A DNA stretch of 64,000 nucleotides from Alcaligenaceae bacterium (lineage in GTDB: Bacteria; Pseudomonadota; Gammaproteobacteria; Burkholderiales; Burkholderiaceae_B), in contig JACCET010000005.1 of NCBI GenBank assembly GCA_013416405.1, forward strand, positions 265,365-329,364, written 5' to 3'. This document shows, piece by piece, positions 47,340-55,411 of this stretch; within the stretch, counting starts at the first letter, position 1; every line of letters begins with the position of its first letter. Position numbers and translations under genes: made by a program. The notes under the pieces were generated by a model that had not been told where the DNA came from, made no database searches, and saw only the letters and a list, made by a program, of their open reading frames with translations.

Positions 47340-48113
47340 CTACCTTTTCAAAAAACGGTCAATACACGCGCGATGCTCGGCGGAAAAAAAGCAGGCCTTT
47401 TCCATCGCAAGCGATGTATCGAGATTCAGGTTCACTGTGTCGCGCAGACTCTTGTTCAAGGATGCCTTGGTAGCCCGTATGGCCATCTGGGCACCCGAGG
47501 CAAGCTTGGATGCCATCGCCATGGCGCTGTCCAGTAGTGCATCGTCGTCAACCACATGGTTTACCAGACCAATCTCACGCGCGGTTTCTGCATTCACCTT
47601 CTGGCCCGTCAGCAGATATTCCTTCGCCCGGTGCATGCCAACCAAGGCCGGCCAGATAGCCGCGCCGCCGTCGCCTGCGGCGATACCGGCCAGCACGTGG
47701 GTGTCCGCAATAATGGCAGATCGCCCCATATACGTAATATCGCTGAACAAGGCGAGTGTTGCCCCCAGGCCCACAGCCGGTCCATTCACTGCCGCAATAA
47801 TGGGCTGCGGCACCTCGAGCATATCGATGATTATCCGGCGAGCCTCAAGGAAAAGGGTGTCGACCTCCTCGGGGGTGATGCGCGAAAACCAGTTGACGTC
47901 TCCACCTGCGGAGAAGGCTTTGCCTTCGCCCGTCAACACCACCGCATTACAACCCGATGAGTCGGTGATATCCCGAAAGAGCCAGGACATCTCCGTGTGC
48001 AACTGGGCATTGACGGCATTGAGTTGTTCCGAACGGGAAAACCTGGCCTGAAGCACTTTGCCATGCGTTTCAAAGCCAATGCACTTGTACTTCTCTTGCC
48101 ACGAACTATTCAT
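47340..48113 (-). CDS. Enoyl-CoA hydratase/isomerase family protein
   Basis: A 257-residue crotonase-fold protein with the oxyanion motif KAFSAGGDVNWF and the segment NGPAVGLGATLALFSDI; neither standard catalytic Glu is in place. Such members act as isomerases, dehalogenases or thioesterases as well as hydratases, so the reaction is not assigned. It lies between the truncated acyl-CoA ligase gene (22 bp upstream) and another crotonase gene, giving a three-gene acyl-CoA catabolic operon. Confidence 0.86.
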   Translation of the reverse strand: MNSSWQEKYKCIGFETHGKVLQARFSRSEQLNAVNAQLHTEMSWLFRDITDSSGCNAVVLTGEGKAFSAGGDVNWFSRITPEEVDTLFLEARRIIIDMLEVPQPIIAAVNGPAVGLGATLALFSDITYMGRSAIIADTHVLAGIAAGDGGAAIWPALVGMHRAKEYLLTGQKVNAETAREIGLVNHVVDDDALLDSAMAMASKLASGAQMAIRATKASLNKSLRDTVNLNLDTSLAMEKACFFSAEHRACIDRFLKR

Positions 48114-48134
48114 AAAAGATCCATCCTCAATCGG

Positions 48135-49650
48135 TCAATCTGCAAAAAGATCTTTGGCCCTTTCGGCCAATGCACGTCGATTCACTTTTCCCGTCGGGCT
48201 TATCGGCCACTCGGCAGCATCAATCACAAGAACACGTTTTGGTATCTTGTATCCCGCCAGCGAACCTCTGCAGTACCCCTGAACCTCTTCGACCGTGCAT
48301 GAATAACCCGCCTTCATTTGCAGTAGCGCAGTTACGGCTTCACCCCACTTCGGGTGCGGTGTCGCGCACACCATGGCGCACACTACGCCAGGAACAGTCT
48401 CTGTCAGAAAATTCTCGACCTCGAGCGCAGAGACATTTTCGCCACCTGACTTGACCATCTCTTTGAGCCTGCCGCGATAGTAGAGATAGCCGTCGTTGTC
48501 CAGATAACCAATGTCGCCGCTGTGAAAGAAGCCCTCATCGTCAATGCACGCGCCGGACTCTTCTGGAAGACCGTAGTAGCCCTTGAACAACGCTGGCCCG
48601 CGAACGCAAATTTCGCCTATTTCACTGGACGCTGCCCAGCCAGAAGCTCCGATTCGGGCAATACGGATCTCACCGGACGTTGCCCGCCCGTTCGACAACC
48701 TCATGCGGTCGATATCGAACCGGTCACGGTAAGGAAAATAGGTTTGCGACCCCATGTATTCGGTAGAACCGTACAGGCTGCCGATATGGCTCAAGCCCAT
48801 CGCCTTGATCTTGTCGAAATTCCCAGGGCTGGCGGCCACCATAGTGCGCTGCAGCGTCTTCAGCATCCCGTCGCTGTAGCCGGAGTGCTCGCGCATCATG
48901 AGGAAGTGCGTATCGAACCCCCAGAACAGGGTGGCGCGGTCCTGCTGCATCAGGGACAGTACCCGTCCGGGCTCAAACTCCGTGACCAGCCGCAAAGCAG
49001 CACCGCGCATTAAGGTGAGAATGGCCGTTGCGAGGCTGCCCACGTGGTAGTTGGGCATGCAGTGCATAAAAACATCGTCGCAGTGCACCTCCAGGCCGTC
49101 GGCATACGATGCAGCGCCACAAAGTACCGTCTCGTGGGTATGGATCGCCGGCTTCGGAAATGATGTCGATCCCGATGTCAGAATAAGGAATGCCGCATCA
49201 TCTGGTGCGCAGCGGGCATGCGATGTTTCTTCGGTGGCCCCATGACCTCCCGGCTCACCCCTTGCCTCCAGCAGGCGGAAGGGCGACGTCTGACCGGCAT
49301 CGTGTGCTTCCACCTGCAAGACCTGTGGCAGAGCTTCCTGCATCTCACCGGCCACCTCCGCGAACACGGGCGCCAGACGTTCGGCCAGCGATGCCCCTTT
49401 GTGTCCGCTGCCCACCAGTAGCCATTTCGAGCCCGTAAGCGCCAATCCCTTGCGAATCTCCGATGCAGTCCAAGTAAGGTTTAGGGGCACAAGCACCGCA
49501 CCGATTTCAAGGCAAGCAAAGAGTATTTCGAGCCAGCGCGGGCACGAAGCCATGAAGTAAGCTACGTGGTCTCCCTTGCAAACCCCCTGCTTAATCAGCA
49601 GTTCCCTGACAGCCGAAACCCTGTCCGTTAATTCGCTATAGGTGAGCCTA
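48135..49650 (-). pseudogene. AMP-forming acyl-CoA ligase, 5' end lost at an IS21 remnant
   Basis: An ANL-family ligase with the AMP loop LTSGSTSFPKP, the YGSTE motif, GRLKEMVKSGGENVS and the C-terminal catalytic Lys in SPTGKVNRR. The coding frame continues upstream of the first ATG (49553) through recognisable ligase sequence (SELTDRVSAVRELLIKQG, KGDHVAYF) up to about 49650. There it meets an IstA fragment on the opposite strand and a stop. Some 30-50 N-terminal residues are missing. Translation from ATG 49553 would give 472 residues lacking part of the substrate-binding domain. Confidence 0.75.
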
Positions 49651-49651
49651 C

Positions 49652-50037
49652 AACAGCGTCAAACGCTTCGCAGGCAAACTGCGCGACCATGAACCTGAGC
49701 AGTTCGACAGGCTGGAATTTGCCTCCAGCGAAGAGGCGCAGGTTGACTACGGCGAGGGCGCGCCCACCCGCGTACCCGGTACACAGCGGTATCGCCGTCC
49801 ACGCCTGTTTGTGATGACGCTGCGCTACTCGCGGCGCAGCTTCCGGCGCGTGGTCTGGAAGTCCAGTCAAGAAATCTGGGCGCAGTTGCACGAGCAAGCC
49901 TGGCGTTACTTTGGCAGCACAACGCACTATGTCGTGCTCGATAACCTGAAGGAAGGGGTGCTCAAGCCCGACCTGTACGAACCCGAACTCAATCCGGTAC
50001 CCAATGGATCGTCTTCATCATCCTCACCCAGGAAGTA
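49652..50037 (+). pseudogene. IS21-family IstA transposase fragment
   Basis: The + strand frame reads EFASSEEAQVDYGEGAPTRV, with the first catalytic Asp of the DDE core, continues through TLRYSRRSFRRVVWKSSQ and ends LKEGVLKPDLYEPELNPV, all characteristic of IstA. Both ends are missing and no istB follows, so it is inactive. It borders, and presumably truncated, the acyl-CoA ligase gene. Confidence 0.75.
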
Positions 50038-50123
50038 ACAGTCCAGCCGGTACCGTCTTGAGTTCCCGAGGCCGGAGTAAAACTGACCCACTTGGGCGAA
50101 TATGGTGGCTTTTTGGCCGCCGA

Positions 50124-50300
50124 ATGCTTGACCGCCTCGGCGTCAAAAGCAGTACTGTGCGGCACTTTTACAGCGCCTTTGCTGTCATCAATCGCGATGG
50201 CCAGGGTGTTGTTGCATACGACACGAACAGCCGTGAATTGCGCGGTGGTGGCCAGCGTGCCATCGCTGGGGGATCCGTCGGGTGGCCGGAACGCTGCTCC
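50124..50300 (-). pseudogene. DUF932 (plasmid/phage-associated) gene fragment
   Basis: On the minus strand one frame reads SDGTLATTAQFTAVRVVCNN followed by TLAIAIDD and VKVPHSTAFDAEAVK. This matches the core of DUF932 proteins carried on plasmids and integrative elements. Sequence outside this stretch is unrelated. The remainder of 50.04-50.59 kb includes a short + strand tail ending RDRQKKLA at 50388 that I cannot assign. Confidence 0.45.
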
Positions 50301-50593
50301 CCCACGGCTCGCGGATCTCCTTCAGGACATACAGGCGCTCAAGGACTGGACTGCGTCGCTGAGGGACCGGCAGAAGAAGCTTGCATGACGCGCATCGACC
50401 GCAGTCGGAGGACTACCGCTCCCCTCTTGTCGCCGTCTGCTCCTGTCCGAAAGCGGCACTTACTGGCCTTGCCCCGAGCGGTTTACTAGCGAGTGCACGA
50501 TCAAATCTGAAGTAGCCAGGTGACCCGGGAGGAGCCGAGTCTACGACGAAGGCCGGGAGCCTCTCCCAATAACAGAACTCAGTTTGACCTTTG

Positions 50594-51652
50594 CTATTCA
50601 TCAGAGAGCACGAGCGTCCACGTGCTTTTCAGCGGTATCTGCGCCTTAATGTCTTCCTCGAGCTGGTCGTAGACGGCAAACAGTACATCCAACACATCAT
50701 CTTGCGTCCATAGCCGCAACTGAAAGAAGCTGGAAGCAAGCTCTTTCTGTACGTTCTGCTTGAACCCTCCCCAGGCGACGAACAACCCCTTGTTTGCATT
50801 GAACTTCGTCATGGCTCCCAGTAACTTATCAACCGTCGGGCGGTCTACCGTTCCGTTGCCGGATTTAACTTCCACACATATCCGATCCGCGCCGAACCCC
50901 ATGTCGCCACTAGATGCCAAGATATCGGCACCACCATCCGCCCCTTCTGGGCTTTGCCAAGTCGTGTACCCCTGAGCTTGAAGTATGGCTGCAATCAACT
51001 TCGTCAATGCGTGGCCCTTGAACTTGAATTCGATCTGCCTCACCACTTGCTGCCGGGCGTAGGCAACAATATCCACTTCGGCTACCGCCTCTTCATCTAC
51101 GATGCTCGCTTTAAGATCTGGGAATCCTGCGCTCGTCATTTTGACTACGGAAGCGGCCGTTTCGGGCGCCCAGCCATTGCTATACATCGCTTGCACACGA
51201 TCCAGCGCGTTGTTGCGCCGGATCCGACAGATCGTCATGAAGGCCCCAAAACTGTAGAGGAGATCCTGACCAAAATTCGAGCGTGGTACTTCCCGACCAA
51301 ACCACTGGATTTCACAATAGTGAAAGAACGGCGCGGGTCCATCAGCACGATGGGTGTATGGGCTCACCACCTTTCCAACATGAATCACTGGTTGCTTCTT
51401 TGAAGGAAGCACCACCCAGTCCCCTGGCTCCATAGCTTTCGCAAACGCCCAGATCTGCCCCCCATGGTTCGCCAGGCGGGAAACCTTCTCATCTTGGTAA
51501 GTATCCTTAAGCAGTACTAGAAGCTCCTCACGTGAGCTCAAGGATCCGAGGTTGGCCTCCAAACCTTCCCAGGTGAGATACACCCTCCCCTCATTGAGAA
51601 ATTTGTCTTCGTATTCACCTTGTGCACCGGCACGATTCAGCCACAATTCCAT
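50594..51652 (-). CDS. Mrr-like restriction endonuclease (probable type IV)
   Basis: A 352-residue protein with a C-terminal Mrr_cat nuclease domain. Around residues 210-310 it shows LIAAILQAQGYTTWQSPEG, then the metal-binding Asp in GADGGADI and the E-x-K pair in CVEVKSGNG. The N-terminal half begins ELWLNRAG and contains a PUA/EVE-like turn (GDWVVLPSKKQPVIHVGKV), which in related proteins may read modified bases; this part is inferred. No methylase gene is nearby, consistent with a modification-dependent enzyme. It stands alone amid mobile-element remnants. Confidence 0.8.
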   Translation of the reverse strand: MELWLNRAGAQGEYEDKFLNEGRVYLTWEGLEANLGSLSSREELLVLLKDTYQDEKVSRLANHGGQIWAFAKAMEPGDWVVLPSKKQPVIHVGKVVSPYTHRADGPAPFFHYCEIQWFGREVPRSNFGQDLLYSFGAFMTICRIRRNNALDRVQAMYSNGWAPETAASVVKMTSAGFPDLKASIVDEEAVAEVDIVAYARQQVVRQIEFKFKGHALTKLIAAILQAQGYTTWQSPEGADGGADILASSGDMGFGADRICVEVKSGNGTVDRPTVDKLLGAMTKFNANKGLFVAWGGFKQNVQKELASSFFQLRLWTQDDVLDVLFAVYDQLEEDIKAQIPLKSTWTLVLSDE

Positions 51653-51855
51653 AGATGTCCTTGATTCGTCTTTGCGTCATCAGGTGCCAAGAAAACAAAG
51701 CCTCATGCCGACACCGTGATACCCCTACTGAATGTTACGCACTTTTTACATGTCACGTCAGATGGATCCGTAGACCGAAGGTACGTGCAGTTTCACCGGC
51801 AAACTGGAGTCCCCAAACTGGGGGCCCTAGGGAGGTATGGAAATACCCTACTCAA

Positions 51856-52021
51856 TCACCGATCGGTATGTCGCTGCATAGCTAGTGCTTTTCTGAGCTG
51901 GCCCCCCAGTGCCCGAATGGTACCGCCTTGCCAGGGCTTGCCCGGTTCAATCAGAACCGTTTCCAGTTTCTCACTTACTGCCCATTGCAGCAATTGAGTG
52001 CTTACGAATTCCGGGCCATTA
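51856..52021 (-). pseudogene. IS3-family transposase (orfB) C-terminal fragment
   Basis: The minus-strand frame reads NGPEFVSTQLLQWAVSEKLE and then TVLIEPGKPWQGGT, the conserved end of the rve integrase core in IS3-family OrfB, ending soon after in degenerate sequence. The first catalytic half is absent. Its upstream end abuts the 97-bp inverted-repeat element. The 51.65-51.85 kb stretch before it holds nothing recognisable apart from the mrr-like gene's upstream region. Confidence 0.6.
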
Positions 52022-52118
52022 TGAACCGCCCCGGGTTTGAACTGCCCCCAAGAGCTGGACACAACCTTGGAGGGTGCATGAGGAGATTCGACCTCACGTT
52101 CAAACCCGGGGCGGTTCA
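52022..52118. mobile_element. 97-bp miniature element with 21-bp perfect terminal inverted repeats
   Basis: Positions 52022-52042 (starting TGAACCGCCCCGGG) and 52098-52118 are exact 21-bp reverse complements enclosing 55 bp of non-coding sequence. The terminal bases resemble the IS3-type end at 63378. This looks like a MITE or a deletion derivative of an IS3-family element. No obvious target duplication was found by eye. Confidence 0.6.
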
Positions 52119-52341
52119 GTTCCTATTCTTAGGTAACGATATCCCAATTCTTTTGATGAAAGAAGTTGCAATGCATGCAGACATGCGTATGCAGTAATGC
52201 TTTCGCGCCTGTGCATCATGTAATTTATCTGAATAACGCGTATCAGTGTCCAAGAGCGCTAATCAGCGCCATTGGTACCATGCTGTTGACAACTCCGCTG
52301 TAATATGAAACTCTGATGTTCCCGCAAATATTAGAATGTGC

Positions 52342-52358
52342 ATCCTAATATTTAGGAT
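52342..52358. promoter_or_regulatory. 17-bp palindrome ATCCTAA-TAT-TTAGGAT upstream of the Bug gene
   Basis: A perfect 7+3+7 inverted repeat 22 bp before the start of the binding-protein gene. Closely related sequences lie upstream of the FAD protein gene and the iclR gene, so it is proposed as a common operator, most simply for the IclR regulator. Confidence 0.6.
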
Positions 52359-52379
52359 ATTAATATATGGAGATAGACA

Positions 52380-53363
52380 ATGAAACGACATTTTTCGCGC
52401 TTACTGGTAGGAACGGCGGTTGCCGGGTTTGTTGCGTTATCAACTCCGGTGACTGCTTTTTCAGCAGACTGGCCTAGCGGCCCCATCCGAATGGTGGTCC
52501 CATATCCACCCGGTGGCGCATCGGACTTTTCAGGAAGAGTCTATGCAGACCAGCTTTCGAAGGAGCTCGGGCAGCCTGTTGTGGTTGAGAATAAGGCGGG
52601 TGCGGCGGGTGAGATCGGGGCTCAGTTTGTAGCAAACGCTACGCCGGACGGGTATACGGTTCTACTTGCGGCCATGGGTAGCCTGGCGATCAATTCATTG
52701 CTTCCTTCCAAGAAGCAGCAGTATGAGTTTCCTGGGGCTTTCAGTGGCGTGTCTATGGCGACATCCACTCCATTGGCTATCGTCGTACGGTCGGACTTGC
52801 CGGTTAAGAACACACAAGAGCTGATCAAGCTTGCAAAAGAAAAGCCGGGCACACTGACTTTTGGCTCGGCGGGGTACGGATCTTCCCAGCATATGGTGGG
52901 TGAAAAATTCCAACAAGCAACGGGGATCAAACTCCTTCACGTGCCGTACAAGGGCAGTGGTCCCGCATTGACCGACCTGATGGGTGGTCAGGTTGATATG
53001 GTGTTTGAAACCATGCCGACGCTAATGGGCCAGGTCAATAATCCCAAGTTGCGTTTTATTGCTGTAACAACCAAAGAGCGGGCACCAACTCTTCCCGACG
53101 TTCCAACGCTGGCGGAAGAGGGCGTAAAGGGCGTGGACCTTAGCACGCGCTATGCAGTGCTTGCTCCTAAAGGCACACCTCCCGATGTCTTGAAGACACT
53201 GTCCGACGCAATGGTGAAATCGGCGGCTTCCGAGTCCTTGCAGCGGGCTGCGTTGAAGCAGGGTGTTGCCGCTGTGCCATCAACGCCAGAAGAGACCGAC
53301 AAGGCACTCGTTGCGGAAGTGTCGATCTGGTCAGAGGTGGTGGACAAAGCAAATCTGCGTTGA
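52380..53363 (+). CDS. Tripartite tricarboxylate transporter binding protein (Bug/TctC family)
   Basis: A 327-residue periplasmic binding protein with a signal peptide (cleavage near TAFSAD, residue 29). Bug hallmarks: WPSGPIRMVVPYPPGGASDF, the GAAGEIGAQFVANATPDGYT loop and KPGTLTFGSAGYGSSQH. Such proteins bind carboxylates and hand them to TctAB membrane partners; no tctAB genes are in the window, so it must use distant partners or act in sensing. Base composition is more AT-rich than the core genes. GGAG precedes ATG 52380. Confidence 0.92.
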   Translation: MKRHFSRLLVGTAVAGFVALSTPVTAFSADWPSGPIRMVVPYPPGGASDFSGRVYADQLSKELGQPVVVENKAGAAGEIGAQFVANATPDGYTVLLAAMGSLAINSLLPSKKQQYEFPGAFSGVSMATSTPLAIVVRSDLPVKNTQELIKLAKEKPGTLTFGSAGYGSSQHMVGEKFQQATGIKLLHVPYKGSGPALTDLMGGQVDMVFETMPTLMGQVNNPKLRFIAVTTKERAPTLPDVPTLAEEGVKGVDLSTRYAVLAPKGTPPDVLKTLSDAMVKSAASESLQRAALKQGVAAVPSTPEETDKALVAEVSIWSEVVDKANLR

Positions 53364-53371
53364 GCGTCTGA

Positions 53372-53431
53372 GTGGTGTTCGAAATAATCGATGTTTCTCC
53401 ACACGGATATTTCGCTTACATTGAACACCAC
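53372..53431 (+). other. Inverted repeat between the Bug and oxygenase genes
   Basis: GTGGTGTTC (53372-53380) and GAACACCAC (53423-53431) are exact 9-bp reverse complements; within the loop CGAAATA can pair with TATTTCG, extending the stem. It follows the binding-protein gene by 9 bp and may mark its 3' end or hold regulatory structure for the oxygenase gene. Confidence 0.4.
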
Positions 53432-53481
53432 ATATTCCTAGAATGTACTTACCTAATCTAAACATTAAACGAGGTAATACT

Positions 53482-54495
53482 ATGGGTAATCTAGCAAGTG
53501 TTTTGAAAGATCATTCCGAAACCGCGACTCACGGAATACCGCGTGACAAGCTATCGGGAAATATTGTTTGGACGCGGGCGTCTCTTAAGCCGTCAAATGG
53601 ATTGGTGAGGCTAAATGCAAAAGCAGCTGCTGAGCTTGATGATGTGGTTCGCATGCTGCGTGATAATCCGCTACCGATCGAGTTTCTGGAACCGTCAATG
53701 TTCCGTCTGGATGCATGCCGCGACCTAATGGATGAGTGCCGCAGCACTCTCGAGAATGGAGTTGGCTTTGCCATCATTGACCGGCTTCCTATGGATAAGT
53801 ATTCTCGTTTAGAAGCCAAGGCGGCGTATTGGATTCTTTCTCAGTTGTTGTCGCGGCCAGTTGCGCAAAGCTGGGATGGTAAGGTCATCTACGATGTGCG
53901 CGACTTCGGGAAAGCTCCTGGCAATGGCGTGCGTCCCGATATCACAAACGCCGAGCAGAATTTTCACACAGACAACAGCTATAACATTTGCCCTCCCGAC
54001 TATGTGGCGTTGCTATGTCTGCAAACTGCTAAGGAAGGCGGTGTGAGCAGCATCGTAAGTTTTTATACTGTATTGAATGAGATGCTTGAGCGACGTCCAG
54101 ATCTGGTCGATCGCTTGTTTGCGCCGTACTTGTTTGATCGGCAGAAAGAGCATGCACCTGATTCTCCTCCGGTGATCAGCCATCCGATGATGCAAATGGA
54201 TCATGGCAGCATATTGTGCCGCCTGTCACACCGCCATGTAATCAACGGTTATAAGATGGCTGGCATTGAGCTTGATCCCGTAAGCGAAGATGCATTGGAA
54301 ACGCTGGAGTCCATCATGCGTGAGCCTGAATTCATCCGTGAATTTTTCTTTGAACCAGGGCAAATCCAGATCGTGGACAATCGACGGCTTGGGCATCGAC
54401 GCTCCGGTTTTGTGGACTACGAAGAAGAGGACAAGAAGCGGCATTTAGTCAGGCTGTGGCTGCGCCGTGAAGGAAGGCGCTACTACAACGGATAG
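53482..54495 (+). CDS. TauD/TfdA-family Fe(II)/2-oxoglutarate-dependent oxygenase
   Basis: A 337-residue protein of the TauD/TfdA group, which hydroxylates substrates such as taurine, aryloxyalkanoates or betaines using 2-oxoglutarate and O2. The iron-binding HxD is in NFHTDNSYN (about residues 166-174), the distal His in VDNRRLGHRRSGF and the 2-oxoglutarate-binding Arg in HLVRLWLRR near the C-terminus. GAGG precedes ATG 53482; the ATG at 53443 lacks one. It lies between a carboxylate-binding protein and a LysR gene, so it may start catabolism of the captured compound. Confidence 0.86.
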   Translation: MGNLASVLKDHSETATHGIPRDKLSGNIVWTRASLKPSNGLVRLNAKAAAELDDVVRMLRDNPLPIEFLEPSMFRLDACRDLMDECRSTLENGVGFAIIDRLPMDKYSRLEAKAAYWILSQLLSRPVAQSWDGKVIYDVRDFGKAPGNGVRPDITNAEQNFHTDNSYNICPPDYVALLCLQTAKEGGVSSIVSFYTVLNEMLERRPDLVDRLFAPYLFDRQKEHAPDSPPVISHPMMQMDHGSILCRLSHRHVINGYKMAGIELDPVSEDALETLESIMREPEFIREFFFEPGQIQIVDNRRLGHRRSGFVDYEEEDKKRHLVRLWLRREGRRYYNG

Positions 54496-54502
54496 CTTCC
54501 TA

Positions 54503-55411
54503 ATGAATATCCGTCAGCTCGAAACGCTGGTTCGCGTAGTGGAAGACGGCAGCTTTGCTGCCGCTGCCGAGGCCCTTCATGTTACTCAGTCGACGGTTTC
54601 GGCACGTATCAAGGAGCTGGAAAACTACTTCGGTGTGGACGTCTTTAACCGCGCGTCACATCGTGCTCAGCTTACACCTCAAGGACGAGAGCTTTATGAA
54701 GGCGCTCAAGAGCTCATAGAGCGGGCGGGTGGCTTACGCGAGCGGGTTGGGGATCAACGGGCTATGGCGGGTTTATTGCGGCTTGGTGCTGTGGGGCATG
54801 TTGCCAGCACGTGGCTACCCGCCTTGTTGGCAGGGCTTCGAGATCAATATCCCGCGCTTCGCATGCGGGTTGACGTAGGGCTTAGCCGGACTCTTATCGA
54901 GCGGGTGGCGTCTGGGCGGCTAGAGGCTGCCATTGTTGCTGGTGAGTTGCATGATCCTTCTCTTCACTTCGAGCCCATGGCGCAAGATGATTTTGTTTGG
55001 ATGGCCAGCGCCGGTTTGGATATTCCTGAAGAGGCATGCACTCCGGCCGGCCTCGCGCATTGGCCTATTTTGTCGTACGCAGAGGATTCGCATCATTTCC
55101 CCGTGATGCGCAAATGGTTCTGGGATAGCGGTACTTCGTTTCAGCCAGCAATCACCACGAATAACATGGAGCTGCTCGCACGTTTGGTGATTGCGGGCCA
55201 GGGTCTGGCGATGCTGCCGCGCGATTACTTTAACGAAGAGATCACAGCAGGCAGACTAAAAGTGCTTCAGACCGAGCCGGCTCTTGAGAGCGTGGGCTTT
55301 TACTTGGTGTATCCGCGAGAAAATAGTACATTGTTCGGATTGCGGGTTGTTCAGGCAATATTGGACGCGCATAAGTTGGTGGCGTTGGGTAGTGGCTCGG
55401 AACCAGCGTGA
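54503..55411 (+). CDS. LysR-family transcriptional regulator
   Basis: A 302-residue LysR protein beginning with the winged helix (MNIRQLETLVRVVEDGSF), which sets the start at ATG 54503; an upstream GTG (54467) inside the oxygenase gene would add 12 unlikely residues. The effector domain follows from about residue 90. It starts eight bases after the oxygenase stop and its 3' end overlaps the converging FAD-protein gene by 61 bp. Probably regulates some of the neighbouring catabolic genes. Confidence 0.88.
   Translation: MNIRQLETLVRVVEDGSFAAAAEALHVTQSTVSARIKELENYFGVDVFNRASHRAQLTPQGRELYEGAQELIERAGGLRERVGDQRAMAGLLRLGAVGHVASTWLPALLAGLRDQYPALRMRVDVGLSRTLIERVASGRLEAAIVAGELHDPSLHFEPMAQDDFVWMASAGLDIPEEACTPAGLAHWPILSYAEDSHHFPVMRKWFWDSGTSFQPAITTNNMELLARLVIAGQGLAMLPRDYFNEEITAGRLKVLQTEPALESVGFYLVYPRENSTLFGLRVVQAILDAHKLVALGSGSEPA

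Noticed and set aside
50004..50489. A 161-codon + strand frame.
   Set aside because: It starts in the end of the IstA fragment and runs antisense through the DUF932 fragment; Arg/Ser/Pro-rich shadow frame.
51653..51855. Possible CRISPR-like or repeated sequence in the AT-rich gaps of the 50-52 kb region.
   Set aside because: No regularly spaced direct repeats are visible; only IS-type inverted repeats were found.
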